A stretch of 33,788 nucleotides of DNA. Origin: Alphaproteobacteria bacterium UBA2784. Lineage in GTDB: Bacteria; Pseudomonadota; Alphaproteobacteria; Micropepsales; Micropepsaceae. Below are positions 1 through 7,632 of this stretch, one piece after another. The stretch covers positions 36,672 through 70,459 of the forward strand of contig DEIC01000076.1 in NCBI GenBank assembly GCA_002352285.1, given 5' to 3'. A program made the position numbers and the translations under genes. The notes beneath the pieces were generated by a model. The model did not search any database. It was not told the DNA's origin and saw only the letters and a program-made list of their open reading frames with translations. Position 1 is the first letter of the stretch; every line of letters starts with the position of its first letter.

Positions 1-10
1 TTTTCTTGCA

Positions 11-160
11 CCTCCTCCGCAACTTTTTGCGGGGGTGAGCGGAGCGCAAGAGATCGCCCTTGCGATCCGGGTGGGGGTTCTTGTTCTCTGCCGATTTCCC
101 CCACCCGCGATGCAAGCGCATCGCTGGCCTCCCCCGCACGAAGTCGTGCGGGCGGAGGCG
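11..160. repeat. five-armed intergenic palindromic repeat, copy 1
   Basis: First of three copies in the window (others at 11134-11282 and 26861-27003). It is a chain of inverted repeats: arm A (CCGCAA / TTGCGG), arm B (GATCGC 52-57 / GCGATC 62-67), a wide central stem (GGGTGGGGG / CCCCCACCC), arm D (GCGATGC / GCATCGC) and arm E (CCGCACG / CGTGCGG), bounded by CCTCC and GGAGG. The order of arms is shared with the other copies, while the arm sequences partly differ. It lies past the 3' end of the methyltransferase gene and may continue beyond the window edge. Its function is not known to me; it could be a mobile REP-like element, a transcription-termination structure, or both. Confidence 0.85.
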
Positions 161-172
161 AAAGAGAACTCC

Positions 173-892
173 CTACCCCCTCGCCCACGCTGGCTGAGGA
201 CGAGATCGCGCCCGCGCCACCTTGAGCCCGCCTGAGGGGGCAACCATCGCCTTGGTCGCTTCGACCATCAACAGCCCCGCACTGCCGCGCAGCACAACGC
301 GCCCGATCCGCTCCCAATTGCGGCCATGGCGCATGATGAGCGCCGAATTGACCGGCGGCCCATAAAGCACTTCATCAAACCGCTCCGGCGCAAACATCGC
401 CTCGCGCACCAGCCGGTCAAGCTGCGCGCGCGAATAGGGATGGCCATAGCCGAACGGCGTGCGCGTGGACGCCGACCACAGGCTGCGCCGGTTGGGCGTG
501 ACGATCAAAAGCCGCCCATCAGGTTTGAGCACGCGCCAGATCTGGCGCAACAGCGTGCGCCACACTTCGCTGGTCTCAAGCCCGTGCACCAGCACCACGC
601 GGTCAAGCACACCATCATCCAGCGGCAGATCCGTCTCATGCACCAGCGCCACACGCGAGGGGCCCTGTCGTGGCCAGACGGCAGCACCCTGCGGCGCAGG
701 CATGAGCGCAATCACGCACGCGGCCTCGCCCACAAAGGGTGCAAGATAGGGCGTGGCATAGCCGATGCCCGCCAGCCTCAATCCGCGCACATCCGGCCAG
801 ATCAGGCGCAGGCGCCGGCGCACCAGCCGCCGGGCGATGGTGCCCAGACGCGAGTCATAGAACTGGCGGAAGACGGAAAGATCAGGATGCAT
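173..892 (-). CDS. class I SAM-dependent methyltransferase
   Basis: 239-residue soluble protein with a Rossmann methyltransferase fold (methyltransferase-11 type). Visible features are a motif I-like glycine turn (LAGIGYATPYL, near residue 40), an acidic/hydrophobic stretch DGVLDRVVLVHGLE, and a post-motif segment WRVLKPDGRLLIVTPNRRSLW typical of SAM-binding small-molecule or quinone-type methyltransferases. The open frame continues upstream to 1576, but that part lies over gloB and does not look like protein; the ATG at 892 (MHPDLSVF) is the first sensible start. It is divergent from gloB with about 120 bases between the starts. The substrate cannot be told from sequence. No signal peptide is seen. 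The start is fairly certain, but no strong Shine-Dalgarno precedes it. Confidence 0.88.
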   Translation of the reverse strand: MHPDLSVFRQFYDSRLGTIARRLVRRRLRLIWPDVRGLRLAGIGYATPYLAPFVGEAACVIALMPAPQGAAVWPRQGPSRVALVHETDLPLDDGVLDRVVLVHGLETSEVWRTLLRQIWRVLKPDGRLLIVTPNRRSLWSASTRTPFGYGHPYSRAQLDRLVREAMFAPERFDEVLYGPPVNSALIMRHGRNWERIGRVVLRGSAGLLMVEATKAMVAPSGGLKVARARSRPQPAWARG

Positions 893-1012
893 CCAGACCG
901 GCGCGTTGGCATTGGGGCATGGCGCCGATTCTATGCGAGGCGGCCTGATTGCCCAAGCCCGATCCCGGGATAGGATGGCCGGGTACGCAGCACCCTGTTC
1001 AACGATGCAGCC

Positions 1013-1771
1013 ATGCAGATCACCATCATTCCCTGCCTTTCCGACAATTACGCCTATCTGATCGAGACGCACGGCGCGGTTGGCGTGGTGGATCCGTCGG
1101 AGGAAGCCCCCGTCGTTGCGGCATTGGAGAAAAGGGGGCTGAGGCTTACCCACATTCTCAATACCCATCATCATTTCGATCACACGGGCGGCAATGTGGC
1201 GCTGAAGGCGCGTTATGGTGCAAGCATCATCGGCCCCGAAGCCGACCGCCACCGAATTCCCGGGCTGGATCAGGGCGTCACCGAGGGCGAGGCCGTGATG
1301 ATCGGCGATGCCAAGGCTGCAATCATCTCCATCCCGGCCCACACCAGCGGCCACATCGCCTTTCACTTTTCCGCCAGCGGTGACGTGTTCACCGGCGACA
1401 CGCTGTTTGCGATGGGCTGTGGCCGCCTGTTTGAGGGAACGCCAGACGACATGTGGCGCGCGCTGTCGAAACTTGCCGCCCTGCCGCCGCACACGCGCGT
1501 GTGGTGCGGCCATGAATATACGCAGAGCAACGGCCGCTTTGCGCTGACCGTGGATGGCGGCAATTCCGCGCTGCACGCGCGCATGGAGGCCGTGAACGCA
1601 GCACGCGCCAGAAACATGCCCACCATGCCCTCAACCATTGGCGATGAGATCGCGACCAATCCCTTCATGCGCGCGAAGGAGCCTGCGCTGGCCGCCGCCT
1701 GCGCCATGACAGGCAAGCCGCCCGCAGAGGTGCTGGGTGAGATCCGCCGCCGCAAAGACAGTTTCCGGTGA
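1013..1771 (+). CDS. gloB: hydroxyacylglutathione hydrolase (glyoxalase II)
   Basis: 252-residue metallo-beta-lactamase-fold hydrolase that cleaves S-lactoylglutathione to D-lactate and glutathione, the second step of cytosolic methylglyoxal detoxification. The binuclear metal motif THHHFDH gives H52, H54, D56 and H57. Further family signatures are FTGDTLF, GCGRLFEGT and CGHEYTQSN. The C-terminal helical region (residues about 170-252, with ARARNMPTMPSTIGDE and NPFMR) is the glyoxalase II-specific domain that binds glutathione, which separates it from generic beta-lactamase-fold proteins. The length is normal for the family. The cupin gene starts three bases after the stop, so the two are probably co-transcribed. 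Confidence 0.95.
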   Translation: MQITIIPCLSDNYAYLIETHGAVGVVDPSEEAPVVAALEKRGLRLTHILNTHHHFDHTGGNVALKARYGASIIGPEADRHRIPGLDQGVTEGEAVMIGDAKAAIISIPAHTSGHIAFHFSASGDVFTGDTLFAMGCGRLFEGTPDDMWRALSKLAALPPHTRVWCGHEYTQSNGRFALTVDGGNSALHARMEAVNAARARNMPTMPSTIGDEIATNPFMRAKEPALAAACAMTGKPPAEVLGEIRRRKDSFR

Positions 1772-1774
1772 GCC

Positions 1775-2197
1775 ATGAATGCTGACGAGATCATCGCCCT
1801 GCTGCAATTGCAGCCCCATCCCGAGGGCGGCCACTACCGCGAAGTTTTCCGCGATCAGGCGCAAGCCAATGGCCGCGCGCATTCAACCGCGATCTATTTC
1901 CTGTTGAAGGCGGGCGAGGAAAGCCGCTGGCACCGCGTTGATGCCGCCGAATGCTGGCATCTTTATGCGGGCAGCGCACTTGTGCTCGAGACAACCAGCG
2001 CTCCGCGCCCCGAAGGCGCCCCCGAAGTCACTCGCATCATGCGTCACACGCTCGGCATGGATCTGTCGGCGGGCGAGCGTCCGCAGCTGATTGTGCCCGC
2101 CCGTCACTGGCAACGCGCCTGGCCCACCGGCGCATTCAGCCTTGTGGGTTGCACCGTTGCGCCGGGCTTTGAGTTTTCAGGTTTTGAGATGGCGTGA
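1775..2197 (+). CDS. DUF985/YML079-type cupin protein
   Basis: 140-residue single-domain cupin of the DUF985 (cupin_5) family. The diagnostic opening LQLQPHPEGGHYREVF is present at residues about 11-26, followed by STAIYFLL, SRWHRVDAAECWHLYAGS (cupin motif 1, with the likely metal-site histidines and glutamate) and a C-terminal VGCTVAPGFEFSGFEM. Family members have solved structures but no settled enzymatic role; a sugar- or nucleotide-binding function has been suggested. It begins three bases after gloB and is probably in the same transcript. It converges with the GST gene, the stop codons being about 11 bases apart. Confidence 0.9.
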   Translation: MNADEIIALLQLQPHPEGGHYREVFRDQAQANGRAHSTAIYFLLKAGEESRWHRVDAAECWHLYAGSALVLETTSAPRPEGAPEVTRIMRHTLGMDLSAGERPQLIVPARHWQRAWPTGAFSLVGCTVAPGFEFSGFEMA

Positions 2198-2208
2198 GGG
2201 GTGGGGTC

Positions 2209-2853
2209 TCACCCCGGCCCCTTGCCCTGCAGCGCCAACGCTTTTTGATAGGCCGGGCGCGAGGTGCACCGTTCCAGATAGGCGCGCACGTGCGGTGCAT
2301 CAGCCAGAATTTCCGGCGCGCGCGCGTAAGCCAGAACTGTCACCATCATCACATCAGCGGCGCTGAACGCTGACCCCGCAATATAGGCGCGGTCCGACAA
2401 TTCCTTGTCGAGAACGGCCATGCGTGCTTTGGCATTGGCAAGCGAATTGGCGCGCCGTTCCGCTACGCCCGGCGTATCCTTGGCAAACGTGTCACACACA
2501 AACACATCGAATACCGGCTGCTCTACCGTGTTGACGGCAGCAAAGCACCATTGATCGTGCACCGCGCGCTCGCGCGTGCCTGCCTTGGGGATGAGCTTGC
2601 CCGCCTTGTCGGCGATATAGTTCACGATGGCGGCTGATTCAAAAAGCGAGAAGTCGCCATCGCTCATCGCCGGCACTTTGCCAAACGGGTTATGGCGCAC
2701 ATGCTCCGGCGATTTGTGCTCGGCCTTCTGCACGTCATTCCATTTCACCTGATAGGGCATGCCCAGCTCCTCAAGCAGCCACACCGGGCGGATGTCACGC
2801 ACAATGCCTTTGAGGAAGGGCGGAAAATTGTATGTCGAATGGATCGTAATCAT
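2209..2853 (-). CDS. glutathione S-transferase family protein
   Basis: 214-residue cytosolic GST. The N-terminal thioredoxin-like domain (residues 1-80) carries NPFGKVPAM with the cis-proline and FESAAIVNYIAD, the glutathione gamma-glutamyl-binding E-S pair. An all-helical C-terminal domain follows (AGSAFSAADVMMVTVLAYA). I chose the ATG at 2853 because AGAGGG lies seven bases upstream and MITIHSTYNF is a normal GST beginning. An ATG at 2874 overlaps the stop of the preceding gene (ATGA) and is possible, adding seven residues. It is last in an ArsR / SRPBCC / GST operon, an arrangement that suggests repression by the ArsR protein until some signal or xenobiotic appears. The substrate is unknown. 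Confidence 0.9.
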   Translation of the reverse strand: MITIHSTYNFPPFLKGIVRDIRPVWLLEELGMPYQVKWNDVQKAEHKSPEHVRHNPFGKVPAMSDGDFSLFESAAIVNYIADKAGKLIPKAGTRERAVHDQWCFAAVNTVEQPVFDVFVCDTFAKDTPGVAERRANSLANAKARMAVLDKELSDRAYIAGSAFSAADVMMVTVLAYARAPEILADAPHVRAYLERCTSRPAYQKALALQGKGPG

Positions 2854-2873
2854 TTCTGTTCCCTCTTGCCTCA

Positions 2874-3344
2874 TCAGACAGCGTTCGCGTGTGCAAGGAA
2901 CCGTGTCCCGAAGACGAGGTCCCAGCCATTGTTGTAATTCTCGCGCAGCTTGCCGGCATCGGCGCCCGCCATGTGTGCAAACTTGCCATGTGTCAGCCGC
3001 ACGCGGGTGACGCTGGCCGAGACGGCGTCAAAGTGCAATTCAACTTCTGATGAGAAACGCGCCTCGCGCCCCACATGCCATGTATAGGCAAGGCACCTGC
3101 CCGGCTCCCAGACAATGATCTCGCCCCATTGGCTTTCACGGCCGTCGCGCGCGCGCTCGTAAACACGGCCGCCCACGCGCGGTTCCATGCCGCACCACAC
3201 GGCGTCAGCGCCAAAGATTGAGTGCGAGGCAAGCGGCCACCACAGATGCATGTCCTGCGTGAACCGACGGAACACTTCGGCTGCGGGCCGGTTGACGGTA
3301 ATCTCTTTTTCCACAATTGGCGGTTCGCTGATCGTATCAGCCAC
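2874..3344 (-). CDS. SRPBCC / AHSA1-type ligand-binding protein
   Basis: 156-residue START-like (SRPBCC, Aha1-homology type) protein. The opening IVEKEITVNRPAAEVFRRFT, the middle RVGGRVYE and WGEIIVWEPGRCLAYTW, and the C-terminal NNGWDLVF helix region are typical of the group often encoded beside ArsR-type repressors. It has a hydrophobic-pocket fold but no recognised catalytic residues. It starts with GTG at 3344, eight bases inside the arsR-like gene and behind AAGGAAAA, so translation is probably coupled. Ligand and role are unknown; such pairs are often thought to bind or process the small molecule sensed by the regulator, but nothing in the sequence proves this. Confidence 0.88.
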   Translation of the reverse strand: MADTISEPPIVEKEITVNRPAAEVFRRFTQDMHLWWPLASHSIFGADAVWCGMEPRVGGRVYERARDGRESQWGEIIVWEPGRCLAYTWHVGREARFSSEVELHFDAVSASVTRVRLTHGKFAHMAGADAGKLRENYNNGWDLVFGTRFLAHANAV

Positions 3345-3738
3345 GGTCTTTTCCTTTCATTGCAACGGCCTTCTCGCGCTTCGGCGGCGCTTCGGCATGA
3401 GCGGCAAAACGTGCCAGCGCATCATCCCAGAACATGTCAAACCAGCGGCGCAGCGCCTCAAGCCCGCTGGCTTCGATGCGGTAAAGGCGGCGCGTGCCAT
3501 CGCGTTGCTCGCTCACCAGATGCGCGTCCTTCAGGATTTTGAGGTGCTGGGAGACGGCGGGCCGGCTGACCGGCATGCCGCGCGCAAGGGCCGAAACCGG
3601 CTGCGGCCCGTGCCGCAGTTTTTCAAAGACCGCGCGCCGCGTGGGATCGGACAGGGCGGCAAGCGCATCCGCGCCACAATGGGCAAGTCGGGGGGCCGGG
3701 CGGGCAGGTGCAGCGGGGCGCTTCTTTGCGTAAGTCAT
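3337..3738 (-). CDS. ArsR-family winged-helix transcriptional regulator
   Basis: 133-residue regulator. The winged-helix domain covers residues about 25-105: LSDPTRRAVFEKL (29-41), the recognition region VSRPAVSQHLKILKDAHLV (57-75) and the wing RDGTRRLYRIE (79-89). The metal-binding cysteine motif of arsenic and cadmium sensors (ELCVCDL) is absent, so it belongs to the non-metal branch usually linked to SRPBCC proteins. A basic and proline-rich N-terminal tail precedes the domain. It is first in a three-gene operon and probably represses itself and the two genes behind it through the half-sites just upstream (3731-3780). Confidence 0.93.
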   Translation of the reverse strand: MTYAKKRPAAPARPAPRLAHCGADALAALSDPTRRAVFEKLRHGPQPVSALARGMPVSRPAVSQHLKILKDAHLVSEQRDGTRRLYRIEASGLEALRRWFDMFWDDALARFAAHAEAPPKREKAVAMKGKDRG

Positions 3739-3780
3739 AACTTACCAATACGCCCCGGAAAAAGGTAAGTCAAGCCTTAC
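3731..3780 (-). promoter_or_regulatory. probable ArsR operator/promoter with four half-sites
   Basis: Around and upstream of the arsR-like ATG (3738) lie four copies of one half-site in alternating orientation: TAAGT at 3731-3735, ACTTAC at 3740-3745, GTAAGT at 3765-3770 and CTTAC at 3776-3780. They form two inverted repeats, TAAGT-N4-ACTTA and GTAAG-N6-CTTAC, set 20 bases apart. A dimeric winged-helix repressor is expected to bind such sites. The half-sites are seen directly; that this ArsR protein binds them is inference. Confidence 0.6.
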
Positions 3781-3802
3781 GGAAGGCCGTGGAAGGCAAG
3801 AG

Positions 3803-4363
3803 TCAGGCTTTGCTGCGCCCGTACTTCTTCTGAAGCCACGCCAGAACCTCTCTCTGCTCCTTTGCCGACGCACGCCGGATCTGGATCAGGAGCTTGCTCA
3901 CGCTGGGTCTGTCTGGCGTCAGGTTCCTGGCCCCTTCGTTGCACACCGAACAGACGGCAAAGAGGTTGCCCGCCGAATTGTCACCGCCAGCTGAGATATC
4001 AATGCGATGGCCAATGTGAAGGCGCGTCTTGCGACCCGTGTCATAGGGGTGGTCCTCACCCGCAACGGCGCCGCACATCTGGCACGTAAACCCGTTCCGG
4101 TCGAGAATGAATGCCCGCAGTTCCTTCGAGATTGAACGCGCGATCGCTGGACGCGGCTTGGCCTCTTCGAGGAGATATTCGCCCGGCTTGAGATCGCTGC
4201 GATCATTATGGGTGAGGATCTGATAGCCCTCTTCATTGCGCAATTCACGCACCCGCCGCGCCCACTCGGTGATGTTGCCTGCAACGCGGCGCAGCTCGCC
4301 GCTTTTCATCACACGGCCTATATTCTTCAGAAAATGCGCCCGGAGTTGATCGCGCGCAGCCAT
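3803..4363 (-). CDS. HNH restriction endonuclease of a type II R-M system
   Basis: 186-residue nuclease. The N-terminal half (residues 1-75) is a helical, probably DNA-recognising region (NIGRVMKSGELRRVAGNITEWARRVRELRNEEGYQI). The C-terminal half is an HNH (beta-beta-alpha-metal) domain: zinc cysteines C94, C97, C138 and C141, H116 and catalytic H119 in LHIGHRIDISAGGDNSAGNL, N133, and N142 directly after the last cysteine. The open frame extends to 4504 inside the methyltransferase gene, but the ATG at 4363 is behind GGAG and lies five bases after the methyltransferase stop. The tight pairing with a C5 methyltransferase supports a cognate restriction enzyme. The recognition sequence is unknown. 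Confidence 0.87.
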   Translation of the reverse strand: MAARDQLRAHFLKNIGRVMKSGELRRVAGNITEWARRVRELRNEEGYQILTHNDRSDLKPGEYLLEEAKPRPAIARSISKELRAFILDRNGFTCQMCGAVAGEDHPYDTGRKTRLHIGHRIDISAGGDNSAGNLFAVCSVCNEGARNLTPDRPSVSKLLIQIRRASAKEQREVLAWLQKKYGRSKA

Positions 4364-4368
4364 CGCCC

Positions 4369-5331
4369 TTACTCCGCCGCAAGGGCGCGGGACTGGACGC
4401 CAAGTGCTGCCGCAAGCTGCGCAGCCACAGCCCGCGCCACAGGCGGCGGAAACGCATTGCCAACCTGGCGATAGGCATTCGTCTTGCGCCCTGCAAATTG
4501 CCATGAGTCAGGAAAGCCCTGAATGCGCGCTACCATGCGCACAGTCAGCTTGGGATTCGCATCCGCAGGGAAATCACCGTCGGGCGGAAAATCTGAAACG
4601 CCGATCCCGTCGACGCCAAGCTCTGCCCATGCCTTGCGCGCCCGCGTGGGGCCGAGATCAGGGCCGCCATGCTTCTTTGATCCGCCGACAATCGTGGGAG
4701 CAATCTTCGCTGCCTTGTCACGCCATCGACCCGCACCGGGCCAGCCGCCCTCTGCCATCAGATCATGCAGCACATCACCAACAAATGGCGCAGACAGCGA
4801 AGGTTGAGGCGGCACAAATCCGGCTGCATACTGACGTTTGAGTGCCGCGATGATGACGCGCGGTCGCAGCTGCGGCACACCGAAGTCAGCGGCATTCACC
4901 CGAAGCCACCAAATGCGATAGCCGCATTTTTCGAGCGCAGCCTCAATGCGTTCCCGATAAAGTGCGAAGGCAGGATCAAGTATCCCCCTTACATTCTCGA
5001 TCATCACGGCTTTGGGGTTGCACTGCGCGATCTGCTCGATGGCCACGCCGAAGAGATTGCGCTCGTCAGCCTCGCCCAGCTGCTTGCCCGCAATCGAAAA
5101 GGGCGGGCACGGCAACCCGCCAGCGTAAAGATCAATGCCTTTGAACTTCGAGGCATCAAAGTTCCGCAAATCTTCTTCCAGCACACGCCATTCAGGGCGG
5201 TTGAGGCGCAGCGTGGCGCAGGCCCATTTGTCGATCTCGACAAGTGCTTCGTGCTCGAACCCGGCCTGCTCCAGGCCAAGCGCCTGTCCGCCAGCGCCTG
5301 CACAGACTTCAATGGAGGAGAGTCGGGTCAT
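4369..5331 (-). CDS. DNA (cytosine-5) methyltransferase
   Basis: 320-residue C5 cytosine methyltransferase. The ordered motifs are: I (SSIEVCAGAGGQALGLEQAGF, here split as IEVCAGAGGQALGL near 7-20), IV (GGLPCPPFS with catalytic C75), VI (ENVRG, E112), VIII (QLRPR, 154-158), IX (RMVARIQGFPDSW, near 265) and X (QVGNAFPPPVA, 289-299). The variable target-recognition region between VIII and IX is about 105 residues, on the short side. The open frame reaches 5388 and overlaps phaB, but the ATG at 5331 places motif I at the usual distance from the N-terminus. It protects DNA from the HNH nuclease encoded immediately downstream. No control (C) protein gene is present. Confidence 0.94.
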   Translation of the reverse strand: MTRLSSIEVCAGAGGQALGLEQAGFEHEALVEIDKWACATLRLNRPEWRVLEEDLRNFDASKFKGIDLYAGGLPCPPFSIAGKQLGEADERNLFGVAIEQIAQCNPKAVMIENVRGILDPAFALYRERIEAALEKCGYRIWWLRVNAADFGVPQLRPRVIIAALKRQYAAGFVPPQPSLSAPFVGDVLHDLMAEGGWPGAGRWRDKAAKIAPTIVGGSKKHGGPDLGPTRARKAWAELGVDGIGVSDFPPDGDFPADANPKLTVRMVARIQGFPDSWQFAGRKTNAYRQVGNAFPPPVARAVAAQLAAALGVQSRALAAE

Positions 5332-5384
5332 GGCGGTAATTTGTTCGCCTTTTGATCCGGCCGCAACTCCAAATTTTGGGCCCC

Positions 5385-6107
5385 TCAATACATATGCTGG
5401 CCGCCATTGATGGAGAGCGTGGAGCCGGTCACAAACCCCGCCTCATCACCCACCAGAAAAAGCACGCCGCGCGCGATTTCCTCGGCCTTGCCAAGGCGGC
5501 CCACCGGAATCTTGGCAACGATCTTCTCGAGAACATTGGGTGGAACGGCGGCCACCATCTCGGTGTCGATATAGCCGGGCGCAATCGCGTTCACGGTCAC
5601 GCCCTTGGCCGCACCTTCCTGCGCCAGCGCCTTGGTGAAGCCGTGGATGCCTGATTTCGCAGCCGCATAATTCACCTGGCCATATTGGCCGCCCTGCCCG
5701 TTGATCGAGCCGACATTGACAATGCGCCCGAACGAGCGGTCCAGCATGCCATCCCACACCGCCTTGCACATGTTGAAGCAGCCACCGAGATTGACGTCGA
5801 GCACTTCATCCCACTGCGCGCGCGTCTGGCGTTTCAGCGTGGCGTCGCGCGTGATGCCCGCATTGTTGACAAGCACATCAACGGGGCCGAGATCGGCAAC
5901 GACTTTCGCCACACCTGCCTGACACGCGGCAAAATCGGCGACGTCCCATTTATAGGCCAGGATGCCGGTTTCGGCGGTAAAGGCCTTCGCCTTTTCCTCG
6001 TTGCCGGCATAGTTGGCGGCCACTTTCATGCCTGCCTTTTTCAGCATCACCGAAATCGCATGGCCGATGCCGCGGGTGCCGCCGGTCACGATTGCAACGC
6101 GTGTCAT
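5385..6107 (-). CDS. phaB: acetoacetyl-CoA reductase
   Basis: 240-residue short-chain dehydrogenase that reduces acetoacetyl-CoA to (R)-3-hydroxybutyryl-CoA with NADPH, the second step of polyhydroxybutyrate synthesis. Visible are the cofactor loop TGGTRGIG (8-15), NNAG (81-84), catalytic S134, Y147 and K151 (YAAAK), and NAIAPGYIDTEM. The residues around the active site (GSINGQGGQYGQVNY) are characteristic of PhaB and separate it from FabG. It lies 35 bases after phaA and is preceded by GGGGAG, so the two form an operon. No polymerase gene (phaC) is in the window, as is common where phaC lies elsewhere. Confidence 0.95.
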   Translation of the reverse strand: MTRVAIVTGGTRGIGHAISVMLKKAGMKVAANYAGNEEKAKAFTAETGILAYKWDVADFAACQAGVAKVVADLGPVDVLVNNAGITRDATLKRQTRAQWDEVLDVNLGGCFNMCKAVWDGMLDRSFGRIVNVGSINGQGGQYGQVNYAAAKSGIHGFTKALAQEGAAKGVTVNAIAPGYIDTEMVAAVPPNVLEKIVAKIPVGRLGKAEEIARGVLFLVGDEAGFVTGSTLSINGGQHMY

Positions 6108-6142
6108 GTTTTCATCTCCCCAGATGTCTGCCGCAGCAAGTT

Positions 6143-7318
6143 TCAGCGTTCAACGCACAGGGCAATGCCCATGCCACCGCCGATGCACAAAGTGGCAAGT
6201 CCCTTCTTCGCATCGCGCTTCTGCATCTCGTGCAGGAGCGTGACGAGCACACGCGCGCCCGATGCGCCGATCGGATGGCCGATGGCAATGGCGCCACCAT
6301 TAACGTTGACCTTCGACACATCCCAGCCAAGGTCTTTGTTGACGGCGCAGGCCTGCGCCGCAAAGGCCTCATTCGCCTCGATAAGATCAAGGTCGGCGGG
6401 GTTCCAGCCCGCCTTCTTCAACGCCGCACGCGAGGCGGGAATGGGGCCCGTGCCCATGATTTTCGGGTCAACACCGGCCTGCGCCCAGCTTTTGATATGC
6501 GCAAGCACTCTAAGGCCGCGTCTGGCCGCCTCTGCGGATGACATCAGCACAACAGCGGCGGCGCCATCATTGATGCCACTGGCGTTCGCTGCTGTCACCG
6601 TGCCGCCCTCTTTGAGGAAGGCGGGTTTCAGATCCTTGATGCCGTCATAGGTGACGCCATCGCGGATGAACTCATCCACATTGACGATGCGCTCGCCCTT
6701 TTTCTCTTTGATCGTGATCGGCGCGATCTCGTCAGCAAAGCGCCCGGCCTTGCGCGCCGCCTCTGCCTTGTTCTGCGAGGCAACCGCAAAGCGGTCCTGT
6801 TCCTCGCGTGTGATCTGCCACTGGCGCGCCACGTTCTCGGCGGTGTTGCCCATGTGATAGCCGTTGAAGGCATCCATCAGCCCGTCTTTCAGCATCGTAT
6901 CGGTCAGCTCCAGCGCGCCCATCTTGGTGCCGTTGCGCAGATGCTGGGCATGCGGCGCCTGGCTCATGCTTTCCTGGCCGCCTGCAACGACAATGGTTGA
7001 ATCGCCGTTTGTGATGGCTTGGTGGCCAAGCGCCACAGCGCGAAGCCCCGAGCCGCAAAGCTGGTTCATGTTCCAGGCCGGCACTTCAACCGGAAGCCCA
7101 GCGCCAATCGCGGCCTGACGCGCGGGGTTCTGGCCCTGTGCTGCAGTCAGGATCTGGCCGAGAATGACTTCAGACACTTCGCCCGGCTGAATCTTGGCGC
7201 GCTTGAGCACGTCAGCGATCACCTGTGCGCCGATCTGATGGGCAGGAAGACCCGAAAGCGCGCCGTTGAACGAACCAACGGCAGAGCGGGCAGCGGCAAC
7301 GATGGCAACATCGGTCAT
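6143..7318 (-). CDS. phaA: acetyl-CoA C-acetyltransferase (beta-ketothiolase)
   Basis: 391-residue biosynthetic thiolase that condenses two acetyl-CoA to acetoacetyl-CoA. The catalytic residues are in place: acyl-accepting C88 in NMNQLCGSGLRA, H348 in AIGHPIGASGAR and C378 in CIGGGMG, very close to the numbering of the Zoogloea enzyme. NEAFAAQ is also present. The frame stays open to 7630, but the ATG at 7318 (MTDVAIVAAARS) is the normal thiolase start, with AGAGG ten bases upstream. It is the first gene of phaA-phaB and divergent from phaR, whose product probably controls this operon. Confidence 0.96.
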   Translation of the reverse strand: MTDVAIVAAARSAVGSFNGALSGLPAHQIGAQVIADVLKRAKIQPGEVSEVILGQILTAAQGQNPARQAAIGAGLPVEVPAWNMNQLCGSGLRAVALGHQAITNGDSTIVVAGGQESMSQAPHAQHLRNGTKMGALELTDTMLKDGLMDAFNGYHMGNTAENVARQWQITREEQDRFAVASQNKAEAARKAGRFADEIAPITIKEKKGERIVNVDEFIRDGVTYDGIKDLKPAFLKEGGTVTAANASGINDGAAAVVLMSSAEAARRGLRVLAHIKSWAQAGVDPKIMGTGPIPASRAALKKAGWNPADLDLIEANEAFAAQACAVNKDLGWDVSKVNVNGGAIAIGHPIGASGARVLVTLLHEMQKRDAKKGLATLCIGGGMGIALCVER

Positions 7319-7632
7319 GGGGCAAGACCTCTTTTCACATGAACTTATGCTGCGCAGCAAAGCATGAGCACAGGCCGATGGTAAATGACCTTTCGTGCGC
7401 GCCCGCGAAATGGAGTCAAGCGGCTGAAAGATCGCGGATTTCCCAATGTTCCCAATGAGGTTTGCTGCACCTGCATGCCGCATTGCGACAAAGCGCTTTA
7501 CTCCCCCCGCCTGCGGTGGAATAACGCAGGAAAGAAGGGCCGTTGCGTCAAGGCGCGGCCCGGCAAAGTGCATCCGCCATGCGGCGCCGACATCGGCAGC
7601 AGGCAAGCGGGGATCGGGGAAACGAGGCAACC
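7319..7632. promoter_or_regulatory. divergent phaA / phaR control region
   Basis: 314 bases without a convincing gene. It must hold the promoters of phaA (minus) and phaR (plus). It contains a perfect 12-base palindrome near phaA (7348-7359) and a second TGC/GCA-rich stretch nearer phaR (about 7462-7490: TGCTGC, TGCATGC, GCATTGC in close succession). PhaR proteins of Paracoccus and Rhodobacter are reported to bind TGC-rich inverted motifs and to repress their own gene, so both stretches are candidate PhaR sites. I could not pick -35/-10 boxes with confidence. Confidence 0.6.
7348..7359. promoter_or_regulatory. candidate PhaR operator (TGCTGCGCAGCA)
   Basis: A perfect 12-base palindrome, TGCTGCGCAGCA, centred about 36 bases upstream of the phaA start. 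Its CTGC/GCAG core fits the TGC-rich type of site described for PhaR of other alphaproteobacteria. The palindrome is seen directly; assignment to PhaR rests on family knowledge and on phaR being the divergent neighbour. Confidence 0.55.

Noticed and set aside
893..1576. N-terminal extension of the methyltransferase on the minus strand
   Set aside because: It lies antisense to the well-supported gloB gene and has no domain signal; the ATG at 892 gives a normal protein.
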